DNA of 64,000 nucleotides, taken from Stella humosa. Its GTDB lineage: Bacteria > Pseudomonadota > Alphaproteobacteria > ATCC43930 > Allostellaceae. The notes beneath the pieces are model-generated. The model saw nothing but the letters and a program-made list of their open reading frames with translations. It was not told the origin of the DNA and ran no database searches. The stretch is taken from positions 4,136,001 to 4,200,000 of the forward strand of contig NZ_AP019700.1 in NCBI RefSeq assembly GCF_006738645.1, written 5' to 3'. Shown here piece by piece: positions 34,458 through 42,897 of the stretch; the first letter of the stretch is position 1; each line of letters begins with the position of its first letter. The translations under genes and the position numbers were made by a program.

Positions 34458-37103
34458 ATGCGACTGCAGAACTTCGGCATCCTGGCGCTCCTTGCCGTCG
34501 CCACGACTGCCTTCTGGGTAGCGTTCAACCAGCCGCGCGAGGAAGCGGGCTGGAATGGCCGCATCACCGGCATCTCGTACAGCCCCTATCGCGCCGGGCA
34601 GTCCCCCAACGGGGGGCCGCACCCGACGCCCGAACAGATCGACGAGGATCTGCGGATCCTGTCGGACAAGGTCGACCGGGTCCGCGTCTACACGACGCAG
34701 GACGGCCAGAACGTCGTGCCGGGCCTGGCCCAGAAGTACGACATGACGGTGACGCTGGGCGCCTGGGTGGACAACCGCAAGGAGCGCAGCGAGCGCGAGG
34801 TGCGCGACGTCATCCGGCTGGCCCGCACCAACCGCAACGTCGACCGGGTCATCGTCGGGAACGAAGCGCTGCTGCGCGCCGAACTGACCGTGCCCGAGCT
34901 GGTGCAGTACATCCGCCGCGTGCGCGACCAGGTCCAGGTGCCGGTGTCCACCGCCGAAACGTGGGACGTCTGGCTCGCCAACCCGCAGCTCGCCCAGGCG
35001 GTCGACTTCATCGCCGTGCAGATCCTGCCCTACTGGGACGGGACCGAGATCAACCAGGCGGTCGAGTCCGTCTTCTCGCGCTACCAGCAGCTTCGCCGCA
35101 CCTTCCCCGACAAGAAGATCGTGCTTTCGGAAGTGGGCTGGCCGAGCGACGGCCGCATGCGCCTCGACTCCGTGCCGAGCCGGGTGAACCAGGCGAGCTT
35201 CGTGCGCCAGTTCCTCGCCCGGGCCGACGACTGGGGCCTCGACTACTACGTCATCGAAGCCTTCGACCAGCCCTGGAAGCACTCCACCGAAGGCGGCGTC
35301 GGTGCCTATTGGGGCATCTGGAACGTCGACCGCACGCCCAAGTTCGCCTACCAGGGCTTGCTGCAGGAGCGGCCGAACTGGCCCATCCTGGCCGGCCTGT
35401 CGGTGGCGCTCGGCGCCCTCTTCACCCTTATCTTCTTCCGCCGCGCCAGCTACCTGCGCTTCCCCGGCCGGCTCGTCTTCGCTTCCATCCTGCAGACGCT
35501 GGCCGTCGGCACGGTGTGGGTCGGCTACGTCACCGCCACCAAGTACCTGACCGTGACGGCCATGGTCGTCTGGGGCGTGCTGCTGCTGGCGATGGTGCTG
35601 CTGGCCGTCATCCTGCTGGCCGAGGGCCGCGAGATGATCGACGCCCTGTGGTCGCGGACCATGCGCCGCGGCTTCCGCCCGCTGAAGGTCGAGGGCGAGC
35701 GTCACTGGCCCAAGGTCTCGATCCACGTGCCGATCTACAACGAGCCGCCGCAGATGGTGATGCAGACCATCGACAGCCTGCTGCGGCTGGACTACCCGGC
35801 GCTCGAGATCATCGTCGTCGACAACAACACCAAGGACGAGGACGTGTGGCGGCCGGTCGAGGCGTACTGCGCCGACAAGACCGACCGGGTGAAGTTCCTG
35901 CACATCCCGCACTGCCCCGGCTTCAAGGCGCAGGCACTGAACATCGCGCTCGCCCACACGGCGGCCGATGCCGAGGTGATCGGCGTCGTCGACAGCGACT
36001 ACCTGGTGCAGGCCGACTGGCTGAAGAGCCTCGTGCCCTACTTCGACAGCGACAAGGTCGGCTTCGTGCAGGCGCCGCAGGACCATCGCGACGCCCATGT
36101 CAGCCCCTTCAAGCGCATGATCAACTGGGAATATGCCGGCTTCTTCAACATCGGCATGGTCCAGCGCAACGAGGACAACGCGATCATCCAGCACGGCACG
36201 ATGACCCTCATCCGCCGCAGCGCGCTGGTCGCGACGGGGCAGTGGGGCGAGTGGTGCATCGTCGAGGATGCCGAGCTCGGCATGCGGCTGCTGGAGGCCG
36301 GCTGGGAGTCGGTCTACGTCAACCACTCCTTCGGCCATGGCCTGTCGCCCGACTCCTTCTCCGGCTTCAAGCGACAGCGCTTCCGCTGGGCCTATGGTGC
36401 CGTGCAGATCCTGAAGCGGCACTGGCGCGCGCTGCTGCCCTGGGACAAGTCGACCAGCCTGACCGGCGCCCAGCGGTATCACTTCGTCATGGGCTGGCTG
36501 CCCTGGTTCGCCGATGCCCTCAGCGTCGTCCTGGCGGTGCTGGGCCTGGTGTGGACCGCGGGCCTGCTCGCCTTCCCCACCTACTTCGACTTCCCGCTCA
36601 GCATCTTCCTGGCGCCGACGATCGCGGTCTTCGCCTTCAAGCTGGTGCGCTTCTTCTGGCTCTACAGCGCCAAGGTGAAGTGCGACACGGCCGACTGCCT
36701 GCGGGCGGGCGTGGCCGGCCTGGCGCTGACCTATACCATCGGCTACGCGATGCTGGCCGGCCTCTTCACCAAGAAGCTGCCCTTCCACCGCACGCCCAAG
36801 ATGGAGGACAAGGCGGCCCTGGTGCAGGCGCTCGCCATGGCGCGGACCGAGGCGATCATGCTGGTCCTGCTGGTCGCGGGCGGGCTTGCCATCGGCCTGC
36901 GCTTCGGCACGCTCGACCGCGAGGCCTGGGTGTGGTCGGCCACGCTCTTCGTGCAGGCGACGCCCTATGCGGCGGCCGTCTACACCGCGGTGCGCGACGC
37001 CCTGCCCAAGATCGTCCTGCCCAAGCTCAGCCTGTTCGGCCTGCGCAAGCCGGCGATCGGGCGCGAGGGCGACCCGGCCTCCAGCCCGGCCGACGCGCGG
37101 TAG
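34458..37103 (+). CDS. GH17-GT2 fusion, probable beta-1,3/1,6-glucan synthase (NdvB/NdvC-like)
   Basis: This is an 881-residue membrane protein. An N-terminal anchor (about 5-20) is followed by a glycoside-hydrolase family 17 domain (about 30-310) with both catalytic acids visible: E136 in VIVGNEALLRAEL and E225 in IVLSEVGWPSDG. Helices near 325-410 lead to a GT2 domain with VSIHVPIYNEPPQMVMQTI, the DxD-like VVDSDYLVQ (about 512) and QRFRW (about 640). C-terminal helices complete the synthase channel. The architecture matches rhizobial NdvB/NdvC cyclic beta-glucan synthases, in which GT2 polymerises UDP-glucose and GH17 transglycosylates. Two terminators follow. Confidence 0.92.
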   Translation: MRLQNFGILALLAVATTAFWVAFNQPREEAGWNGRITGISYSPYRAGQSPNGGPHPTPEQIDEDLRILSDKVDRVRVYTTQDGQNVVPGLAQKYDMTVTLGAWVDNRKERSEREVRDVIRLARTNRNVDRVIVGNEALLRAELTVPELVQYIRRVRDQVQVPVSTAETWDVWLANPQLAQAVDFIAVQILPYWDGTEINQAVESVFSRYQQLRRTFPDKKIVLSEVGWPSDGRMRLDSVPSRVNQASFVRQFLARADDWGLDYYVIEAFDQPWKHSTEGGVGAYWGIWNVDRTPKFAYQGLLQERPNWPILAGLSVALGALFTLIFFRRASYLRFPGRLVFASILQTLAVGTVWVGYVTATKYLTVTAMVVWGVLLLAMVLLAVILLAEGREMIDALWSRTMRRGFRPLKVEGERHWPKVSIHVPIYNEPPQMVMQTIDSLLRLDYPALEIIVVDNNTKDEDVWRPVEAYCADKTDRVKFLHIPHCPGFKAQALNIALAHTAADAEVIGVVDSDYLVQADWLKSLVPYFDSDKVGFVQAPQDHRDAHVSPFKRMINWEYAGFFNIGMVQRNEDNAIIQHGTMTLIRRSALVATGQWGEWCIVEDAELGMRLLEAGWESVYVNHSFGHGLSPDSFSGFKRQRFRWAYGAVQILKRHWRALLPWDKSTSLTGAQRYHFVMGWLPWFADALSVVLAVLGLVWTAGLLAFPTYFDFPLSIFLAPTIAVFAFKLVRFFWLYSAKVKCDTADCLRAGVAGLALTYTIGYAMLAGLFTKKLPFHRTPKMEDKAALVQALAMARTEAIMLVLLVAGGLAIGLRFGTLDREAWVWSATLFVQATPYAAAVYTAVRDALPKIVLPKLSLFGLRKPAIGREGDPASSPADAR

Positions 37104-37126
37104 AGGCGGCCGTCACCTCAGACGAC

Positions 37127-37150
37127 AAGGGCCGCCTCCGGGCGGCCCTT
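37127..37150. terminator. Rho-independent-type hairpin 1 after the glucan synthase
   Basis: A 10-bp stem AAGGGCCGCC/GGCGGCCCTT (37127-37136/37141-37150) with loop TCCG is followed by TCT, 23 nt after the glucan synthase stop. Confidence 0.75.
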
Positions 37151-37173
37151 TCTACTTGCAGTCCGGAATCAAA

Positions 37174-37204
37174 AAGGCCCGCGACGGGGTGCGTCGCGGG
37201 CCTT
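37174..37204. terminator. Rho-independent-type hairpin 2, between convergent genes
   Basis: A 12-bp stem AAGGCCCGCGAC/GTCGCGGGCCTT (37174-37185/37193-37204) has a 7-nt loop and an A-run on its left and a TTGTT run on its right. It can serve the glucan synthase on the plus strand and the YdcH-type gene on the minus strand. Confidence 0.7.
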
Positions 37205-37224
37205 GTTCTGGAGCCGGCTACAGC

Positions 37225-37395
37225 TCAGACGTGGCGACTGAGTTGATTGATCTCGTCCTTGATCCGCAGCTTCTGGCGTTTCAGCTCGGCCACGATGGTC
37301 TCATCGGGCAGTGGTCGGTGCTCTTCGTCACCGAGCTTTGTGTCGAGCGTGGAATGCTGACGGCGAAGCGCTTCGATCCGATCAAGGGTTGCCAT
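37225..37395 (-). CDS. DUF465/YdcH family small protein
   Basis: This is a 56-residue protein (ATLDRIEALRRQHSTLDTKL onward, ending LRIKDEINQLSRHV), start ATG 37393-37395 with a strong GGAGGTGACG site 5 nt before it. Two amphipathic helices joined by a short turn are typical of the DUF465/YdcH family, which is very common in alphaproteobacteria. Its function is unknown. A second member lies at 39230. It ends opposite the glucan synthase, behind the shared terminator. Confidence 0.9.
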   Translation of the reverse strand: MATLDRIEALRRQHSTLDTKLGDEEHRPLPDETIVAELKRQKLRIKDEINQLSRHV

Positions 37396-37536
37396 CGTCA
37401 CCTCCGGCTTGGTTAATCACAGATCAACATTTAGGAGCTTACGCCGGAACTTGAACCCCGCCAAGACCGACAAAAGCACCATATTGACCCACCATAAGCC
37501 CTTGAAATACCTGGCACCGATCCCACGCCAAGCCCA

Positions 37537-38073
37537 TCACCGCTGCTTCATGACGGCTGCTACCAGCGTGTCGGCGGCGGTCTCGGCGGCACCCAGGCCA
37601 CCCAGATAGAGCGCGACATTGGCGGCGACGGCCGACGCCGCGGCCGTGCCACCGACCGCGCCGGGCGGCAGGGCAACCACCTCGAGCGCCGCCTGCTCGA
37701 CCCGTTCGGCCTCCAGCTCGACCGCCTTGACGCGGGTGCGCAGCGCGGTCGCCATCTCGGCCGAAATCGCGCCCAGGTCGGCCTTCAGCAACCGCCGGAT
37801 CTGCCGCAGCGGCGCCACCACGCCCTGGCGCCAGGGCGCCACCGCCGCCTCCCCGGCGGCTATATCGCCTTCCGCCAGGCGGATGCCATGCCCCCCGGCC
37901 CAGGCGCACCACAGCAGCAGGTTCACGTCCGCGCCAAGGTCCTCCTGCAAGCCCAGGCACCAGTCGGCGACGCCCGGCGCGGCATAGACCCGGAGCGAGA
38001 AGGCCCACAGCCCTTCTCGTCCCGATGGCCCTTCCCGTCCAGATAGCCCCTCCTGTCGCCCCGGCCCGCTCAT
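37537..38073 (-). CDS. TIGR02444 (DUF2390) family protein
   Basis: This is a 178-residue protein of a proteobacterial family of unknown function, recognisable from the N-terminal WAFSLRVYAAPGVADWCLGL and DLGADVNLLLWCAWAGGHGI, with a helical Ala-rich C-terminal half. There are no catalytic motifs. The start at 38073 overlaps the stop of pfk by 4 nt, so it is translated with it. This association with phosphofructokinase is unusual and could be incidental. Confidence 0.85.
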   Translation of the reverse strand: MSGPGRQEGLSGREGPSGREGLWAFSLRVYAAPGVADWCLGLQEDLGADVNLLLWCAWAGGHGIRLAEGDIAAGEAAVAPWRQGVVAPLRQIRRLLKADLGAISAEMATALRTRVKAVELEAERVEQAALEVVALPPGAVGGTAAASAVAANVALYLGGLGAAETAADTLVAAVMKQR

Positions 38074-39173
38074 TCGGCCAGCCCCGGCAGGTCGCCCAGG
38101 CCCGGCACGTCACCCAGGCAGATGCCCAGCCCGCGCGCCGTGGCGACGAGGGCGCCATCGGGGTCGACGGCCTGATAGTGCTCGATCGCGTGCTGGATCG
38201 GCACGTCGCCGACCTGTCGGTTGAGCCAGGCGACCATGCGGTCGAAGCGCCCCTCGGCGATCAGTTGCACGGCATAGACGCCCAGCGCCGATGCCAGGAG
38301 CCGGTCGCCCGCCGTCGGCGCGCCGCCGCGCTGCACATGGCCCAGCACGGTGACCCGCGTTTCGGCGCCCGTATCGCGGCTCAGCCGCTCGGCGACATAA
38401 TGGCCGATGCCGCCATAGGAGCCGCGGCCCTGGCGCACCGGGCGCCCGTCATCGTCGAGCACCGCCTCGGCCACCACGACCAGCGCGAAGTTCCGGCCGA
38501 CGCTGTGGACGCGCCCCAGATGGGCGGCAATGGCGGCGAAATCATAGGCGATCTCCGGAATCAGGATGACATCCGCCCCCCCGGCGATGCCGGTCGCCAA
38601 CGCGATATGGCCGGCATCGCGCCCCATCACCTCCAGGATCATCACCCGGTTGTGGCTGGCGGCCGTGGGCTGCAGCCGGTCCAGCGCCTCGGTGGCGACG
38701 GCGACCGCCGTCTGGTAGCCGATCGCGGTCTCGGTCAGGCCGATATCGTTGTCGATCGTCTTGGGCACGCCGATCAGGGGAATGCCGCCCTGCTGGGCCA
38801 GCCGCCGCAGGATGGCCATGCTGCCGTCGCCGCCGACGCCGATCAGGGCATCCAGTTCCAGCATGCGGAAGCCCTCGATCACCTCCTCGGAGCGGTCGCG
38901 CTTGCTGCCGTCGGGCATCGGATAGTCGAAAGGGTCGCCCTGGTTGGTGGTGCCGAGGATGGTGCCCCCCATCCGCAGCATGGCGGAATCGGTGGCCTCG
39001 ACCCCCAGCATCTCGGCCATCGGCGGCCGCGCCATCAGGCCGCGGGTGCCCTCGCGGATGCCGACCACGGTCCAGCCGCGGCCCGATGCCGCCAGCACCA
39101 CCGCACGGATCACCGCGTTGAGGCCGGCGCAGTCGCCGCCGCTGGTCAGGATTCCGATGCGCTTCGCGGTCAT
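38070..39173 (-). CDS. pfkA: 6-phosphofructokinase
   Basis: This is a 367-residue protein. The N-terminal RIGILTSGGDCAGLNAVIRA binds nucleotide phosphate. GGDGS (114-118) and PKTIDND (137-143) flank the catalytic Asp (TIDND) for fructose-6-phosphate phosphorylation, and EVMGRDAGHIAL and LGHVQRGGAP contact the substrate. Gly in GGDG argues for ATP as donor, while the Lys in PKTIDND is also found in PPi-type enzymes, so the donor is best called probable ATP. Many alphaproteobacteria lack this enzyme and use Entner-Doudoroff, so its presence tells about the glycolytic route. It is first in a two-gene unit. Confidence 0.92.
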   Translation of the reverse strand: MTAKRIGILTSGGDCAGLNAVIRAVVLAASGRGWTVVGIREGTRGLMARPPMAEMLGVEATDSAMLRMGGTILGTTNQGDPFDYPMPDGSKRDRSEEVIEGFRMLELDALIGVGGDGSMAILRRLAQQGGIPLIGVPKTIDNDIGLTETAIGYQTAVAVATEALDRLQPTAASHNRVMILEVMGRDAGHIALATGIAGGADVILIPEIAYDFAAIAAHLGRVHSVGRNFALVVVAEAVLDDDGRPVRQGRGSYGGIGHYVAERLSRDTGAETRVTVLGHVQRGGAPTAGDRLLASALGVYAVQLIAEGRFDRMVAWLNRQVGDVPIQHAIEHYQAVDPDGALVATARGLGICLGDVPGLGDLPGLAE

Positions 39174-39229
39174 CGCTGTTCTCCGCTAGTATGGGTGGCA
39201 GTGTGTCATGCACGATCACGACGGTGGCG

Positions 39230-39433
39230 ATGGATCTGGACCTGGAGCTTATCCGGCAGAAGCTGGAGGCGGTGAAGAGCGAGCATCGCGACCTCGACGA
39301 CGTCATCGAACGGCTGGGGGAGCATCCTCCGGTCGATCAGTTGCGCCTGCAACGACTGAAGAAGCGCAAGCTGATGCTGAAGGACCAGATGGCACAGCTC
39401 GAAAGCCTGCTGCTGCCCGACATCATCGCCTGA
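39230..39433 (+). CDS. DUF465/YdcH family small protein
   Basis: This is a 67-residue protein, start ATG 39230 (MDLDLELIRQKLEAVKSEH); an in-frame ATG at 39191 would add 13 residues. Two charged helices (about 3-27 and 36-58) are joined by EHPPVDQLRL, as in the DUF465 family of unknown role. It is divergent from pfk and lies 106 nt before purE, with a GC-rich hairpin in between. It is a paralogue in family, not in sequence, of the gene at 37225. Confidence 0.88.
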   Translation: MDLDLELIRQKLEAVKSEHRDLDDVIERLGEHPPVDQLRLQRLKKRKLMLKDQMAQLESLLLPDIIA

Positions 39434-39454
39434 TGACATCATCGTCTGATCCGG

Positions 39455-39474
39455 CCGGCGGCGCTCGCCGCCGG
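39455..39474 (+). terminator. GC-rich hairpin between YdcH-type gene and purE
   Basis: An 8-bp stem CCGGCGGC/GCCGCCGG (39455-39462/39467-39474) has loop GCTC. No T-run follows. It may mark the end of the YdcH-type transcript ahead of the purE promoter. Confidence 0.4.
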
Positions 39475-39484
39475 ACCGCATCGC

Positions 39485-39512
39485 TTGCCACGCGACCGCA
39501 GGTCCCTATAAT
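39485..39512 (+). promoter_or_regulatory. Promoter of purE-purK
   Basis: TTGCCA (39485-39490), a 16-bp spacer and a perfect TATAAT (39507-39512) precede purE. The expected start is about 39519, leaving a 20-nt leader before ATG 39539. No purine riboswitch fits into it. Confidence 0.75.
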
Positions 39513-39538
39513 CCGCCGCTTTTCGCGGATCGGGTAAC

Positions 39539-40063
39539 ATGGAACGCGCAAGCCCCGTCGTCGGCATCATCATGGGCAGCACCTCCGACTGGGAGACGAT
39601 GCGCCATGTCTCGGAAACGCTGGAAGCGCTGTCGGTTCCCCATGAGACGCGCGTGGTGTCCGCCCATCGCACGCCCGAGCGCCTGCACCACTATGCCAAG
39701 ACCGCCCGCGACCGCGGCCTGAAGGTCATCGTGGCCGGCGCCGGCGGTGCCGCCCACCTGCCCGGCATGACGGCTGCCATGACCCCCCTGCCCGTCTTCG
39801 GCGTGCCGGTGGAAAGCCACGCGCTGAAGGGCATGGACAGCCTGCTGTCGATCGTCCAGATGCCGGCCGGCATCCCGGTCGGCACGCTGGCGATCGGCCG
39901 GGCCGGCGCCATCAACGCCGCCCTCCTGGCCGCCGCCGTGCTGGCCCTGTCCGACCCCGCCATCGCGCTGGCGCTGGATGGCTGGCGCATGCGGCAGACG
40001 GCCGCAGTGCCCGAGACCCCCACGCCTGCCCAACCCGCCACCTCGACCGGATCCGGCGCATGA
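39539..40063 (+). CDS. purE: 5-(carboxyamino)imidazole ribonucleotide mutase
   Basis: This is a 174-residue class I PurE that converts N5-CAIR to CAIR in purine synthesis. [31 protein letters not shown] and [15 protein letters not shown] are the signature segments of the octameric enzyme. The C-terminal about 20 residues (Pro/Thr-rich) are extra. It overlaps the start of purK by 4 nt, so the two are coupled. Confidence 0.97.
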   Translation: MERASPVVGIIMGSTSDWETMRHVSETLEALSVPHETRVVSAHRTPERLHHYAKTARDRGLKVIVAGAGGAAHLPGMTAAMTPLPVFGVPVESHALKGMDSLLSIVQMPAGIPVGTLAIGRAGAINAALLAAAVLALSDPAIALALDGWRMRQTAAVPETPTPAQPATSTGSGA

Positions 40064-41151
40064 CGACGGCCCCGGCGCCGATCGCCCCCGGCGCCACCAT
40101 CGGCATCCTGGGCGGCGGCCAGCTCGGCCGGATGCTGGCGATGGCGGCGGCAGCACTCGGATACCGCGCCCACGTCTTCGTGCCGGACCAGGATTCGCCC
40201 ACGGCGCAGGTGGCGGCAGCGGCCACCGTGGCACCCTATGACGACCTGGACGCGCTGACCCGCTTCGCGGCCGCGGTCGACGTCGTTACCTTCGAGTTCG
40301 AGAACGTGCCGGCGGCGACGGCCGCCCACCTCGCCAACCTGCGCCCGATCCATCCCTCGCCCCGCGTGCTGTCGATCGCCCAGGACCGGCTGGCCGAGAA
40401 GCGCTTCCTGAACGGCATCGGCGTGCCGACCGCGCCCTTCCGCGAGGTTGCCAACCTGACCGACCTGGAGATGGCCCTGGCCGAACTGGGCCGGCCGGCG
40501 GTGCTGAAGACGGTACGGCTTGGCTATGACGGCAAGGGCCAGACGGTGATTCGCCGCGGCGACGATTCGGCGGTGGCGCTGCGCGCCCTGGGCGGGGCGC
40601 TGGGCGTGCTGGAAGGGTTCGTCGATTTCCGCATGGAGGCCTCGGTCGTCGTCGCCCGCACGCCGACCGGCGAGACCGCCCATTTCGTTCCGGTCGAGAA
40701 CCGCCACGTCCACCACATCCTGGACACCACGATCGCCCCCGCCGACATCCCCGCGGCGCTGGCCGAGGAGGCGGTGGCGATCGCATGCGACATCGCCCGC
40801 GGGCTCGACCTGGTCGGCCTGCTGGCGGTGGAGATGTTCGTGACCGGCGACGATCGCATCCTGGTCAACGAACTGGCGCCGCGGCCGCACAATTCCGGCC
40901 ACTGGACGATGGATGCCTGCCGCACCAGCCAGTTCGAGCAGCATGTGCGCGCCGTCTGCGGCCTGCCGCTGGGCTCGACCGAGCGGCATTCGGACGCGGT
41001 CATGAAGAACCTGATCGGCGACGAGGTCGCGGGCTGGCCCGGCTTCCTGGCCGACCCCACCGCGAAGCTGCACCTTTACGGCAAGGCCGAGGCGCGGCCG
41101 GGCCGCAAGATGGGCCACGTCAACTACCTGCGCCCACGGACCGGCGCCTAG
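40060..41151 (+). CDS. purK: 5-(carboxyamino)imidazole ribonucleotide synthase
   Basis: This is a 363-residue ATP-grasp enzyme that carboxylates AIR to N5-CAIR using ATP and bicarbonate. The N-terminal [35 protein letters not shown], and the ATP-grasp metal site [19 protein letters not shown] with HNSGHWTMD are complete. Its stop codon TAG (41149-41151) consists of the TA target duplication and the first G of an IS630 element that starts at 41151. The protein itself is not disrupted. Confidence 0.97.
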   Translation: MTTAPAPIAPGATIGILGGGQLGRMLAMAAAALGYRAHVFVPDQDSPTAQVAAAATVAPYDDLDALTRFAAAVDVVTFEFENVPAATAAHLANLRPIHPSPRVLSIAQDRLAEKRFLNGIGVPTAPFREVANLTDLEMALAELGRPAVLKTVRLGYDGKGQTVIRRGDDSAVALRALGGALGVLEGFVDFRMEASVVVARTPTGETAHFVPVENRHVHHILDTTIAPADIPAALAEEAVAIACDIARGLDLVGLLAVEMFVTGDDRILVNELAPRPHNSGHWTMDACRTSQFEQHVRAVCGLPLGSTERHSDAVMKNLIGDEVAGWPGFLADPTAKLHLYGKAEARPGRKMGHVNYLRPRTGA

Positions 41152-41163
41152 AGCATGATCCAT

Positions 41164-41765
41164 TCAGGTAGCGGCATATCCGGCATTTCGTAGATATCGG
41201 CTGCATTCGTCTGGGGGGAAGAGGTCGAGGAGCTTGCCGATCCGCTGCCAAGTGGAGGTGGGCGAGCGCTCCTCTGCCTTCCGCAGGAGGGTCTTGAGCT
41301 TGGCGAAGACCTGTTCGATCGGGTTGAGATCGGGGCTGTAGGGCGGCAGGAAGAAGAGCTTCGCGCCGGCGCGCCGAAGCGCGCGCCGAACGCCCTGCCC
41401 TTTGTGACTGCCGAGATTGTCCATCACGACCACGTCGCCCGGTCGCAGCGTCGGGACGAGCGCCTGCTCCACATAGGCTAGGAAGCGTTCGCCGTTGATC
41501 GGTCCGTCGAAGACGCACGGCGCGTCGATCCGGTCGGCACGCAGGGCTGCCAGGAAGGTCATGGTCTTCCAGTGCCCATGCGGCACCCGGCCGATCAGAC
41601 GCTGGCCGACCGGCGCATAACCATGGGTACGCGTCATGTTGGTCTTCGCCCAGGTCTCGTCGATGAACACCAGGCGAGACGGGTCTATCCGCTTCTGGTG
41701 CAATCGCCAGCGCCGCCGACGGTAGGCAACGTCAGGCCGTTCCTGCTCGCTTGCATGCAGGCTTT
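41164..41765 (-). CDS. IS630-family transposase, C-terminal DDE part (frame 2)
   Basis: The catalytic half has no ATG of its own near the start; a TTG at 41703 is the first start-type codon. It carries Asp in [12 protein letters not shown], Asp in [12 protein letters not shown] and Glu in [17 protein letters not shown], the IS630/Tc1 DDE triad. It is reached from the upstream frame by a +1 shift at a run of eight A (minus-strand sense, 41763-41770). With seven A, the frame reads straight through as [16 protein letters not shown]. Either slippage makes the full transposase or the copy is frameshifted. Confidence 0.85.
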
Positions 41766-42106
41766 TTTTTGAAGCGCAGCCCCTCGGAGCGCACGAAGCG
41801 CTGCACCGCTCCGTAGCTCGCCGCCACCCCGCGCTCGCGGAGCTCGGACACCAGTCCGCGCACCGTCAGGTCCGACTTCTCATCGATCCGACCCAGTATC
41901 CAGGCGCGATGCGGCGACAGTGACAGCGCCCGGCGCCCGCCTGTCGCCTTCGGCGCAACGCCCCCCGTATCCCGCTTGCGTTGCGCCCAACGGATCGCCG
42001 TCGCCACGCTTACCGCGAAATGCGCCGCCGCCTTATGCCGGCTCACGCCGGACTCAATCAGAGCTACCACGCGAGACCGCAAGTCCAATGAGTAGGCCCG
42101 ACCCAT
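41732..42106 (-). CDS. IS630-family transposase, N-terminal DNA-binding part (frame 1)
   Basis: This is a 124-residue frame with the paired helix-turn-helix region: [38 protein letters not shown] and the second domain [19 protein letters not shown]. It ends shortly after the A8 run ([14 protein letters not shown] is the unshifted tail). The start ATG is at 42104-42106, 92 nt inside the right end of the element. Confidence 0.87.
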   Translation of the reverse strand: MGRAYSLDLRSRVVALIESGVSRHKAAAHFAVSVATAIRWAQRKRDTGGVAPKATGGRRALSLSPHRAWILGRIDEKSDLTVRGLVSELRERGVAASYGAVQRFVRSEGLRFKKKPACKRAGTA

Positions 42107-42225
42107 CGATGCTGGCCTCCTAACCAGCCAGCATCTTGAATCAGAAACCTACCGCCCAGGGAATCCCCATCCGATTCAGGCCCCCAGATTCATGCTCTAG
42201 CCGCCCTTCAGCGGCCCGGAACCCG

Positions 42226-42897
42226 TCAGCGGCCGAGAAAGCGTCCCCGGCGGCCGGGCACGCCCGCGCGCAGGAAGCGGCGCGGGTCGGGCAGGCGCTT
42301 CAGCATCGTCTCGGCGATGCGGCGGATCTGCGGGATGCGCATGACGTCGCCGATGCGCCGGTCGAGGAAGGCCCAGCTGTCGCCATGGCCGGGCGAGCGA
42401 TCATTCATCCAGTAGACGAGCGTGGACGAATAGACCGCCGCCAGCAGGCCGCGGCGCGTGTACCAGCTGGCGTCGGTGGAGGTGTCGCCCACCGCGTACC
42501 AGATGGCGTCGACCGTGCGCCACACCAAGCGGGCGCCGAGCGGGGCCATGTGCGGCAGGGCCAGCACGGCCGATCCGCGCCGCACTGCCTCGCGATAGGG
42601 CGCCAGCACCTCGATGCGGGCGCGCACGGCGGCCGCAATGCGGTCGCGGATCTTCATCGCGTCGAGCGGCAGGTCGGCCAGGTGGACCAGCATCTGCCGG
42701 TCGGCCCATTCGCTGAAGGCGCGCAGCAACTCGCCGTCGCCTCCCGGCAGCAGGGCCAGGGCCTCGCCCGGCTCCAGGCCGATCTCGCGCGCGCCGGCAC
42801 GGATCGCGGTCGGCGTCCAGCCGTCGAAGGCGGCGTTGGCGGCTGCCGCCAGCACCAGCGCCTCGCGCCGGTCGGCCAGGTTCGCGGGCGCCGTCAT
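42226..42897 (-). CDS. COQ9 family protein
   Basis: This is a 223-residue helical protein of the TetR-like-fold COQ9 family, needed for ubiquinone biosynthesis in alphaproteobacteria and mitochondria. Conserved parts are FDGWTPTAIRAGAREIGL, WADRQMLVHLADLPLDAMKIRDRI (split across helices) and the C-terminal WYTRRGLLAAVYSSTLVYWM with DSWAFLDRRI. It probably presents ubiquinone intermediates to hydroxylases at the membrane. It is translated from the def stop (4-nt overlap), an uncommon pairing. The right end of the IS630 element lies 28 nt beyond its stop. Confidence 0.88.
   Translation of the reverse strand: MTAPANLADRREALVLAAAANAAFDGWTPTAIRAGAREIGLEPGEALALLPGGDGELLRAFSEWADRQMLVHLADLPLDAMKIRDRIAAAVRARIEVLAPYREAVRRGSAVLALPHMAPLGARLVWRTVDAIWYAVGDTSTDASWYTRRGLLAAVYSSTLVYWMNDRSPGHGDSWAFLDRRIGDVMRIPQIRRIAETMLKRLPDPRRFLRAGVPGRRGRFLGR

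Larger units (their letters stand above)
41149..42199 (-). mobile_element. IS630-family insertion sequence with TA target duplication
   Basis: The element proper is 41151-42197, about 1.05 kb. The ends GAGCATGA (41151-41158) and TCATGCTC (42190-42197) are an 8-bp perfect terminal inverted repeat. The TA dinucleotides at 41149-41150 and 42198-42199 are the target duplication. It contains two overlapping transposase frames in minus orientation. The empty site would read ...GCGCC-TA-GCCGCCC..., so the insertion TA lies inside the purK stop codon. Confidence 0.9.
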
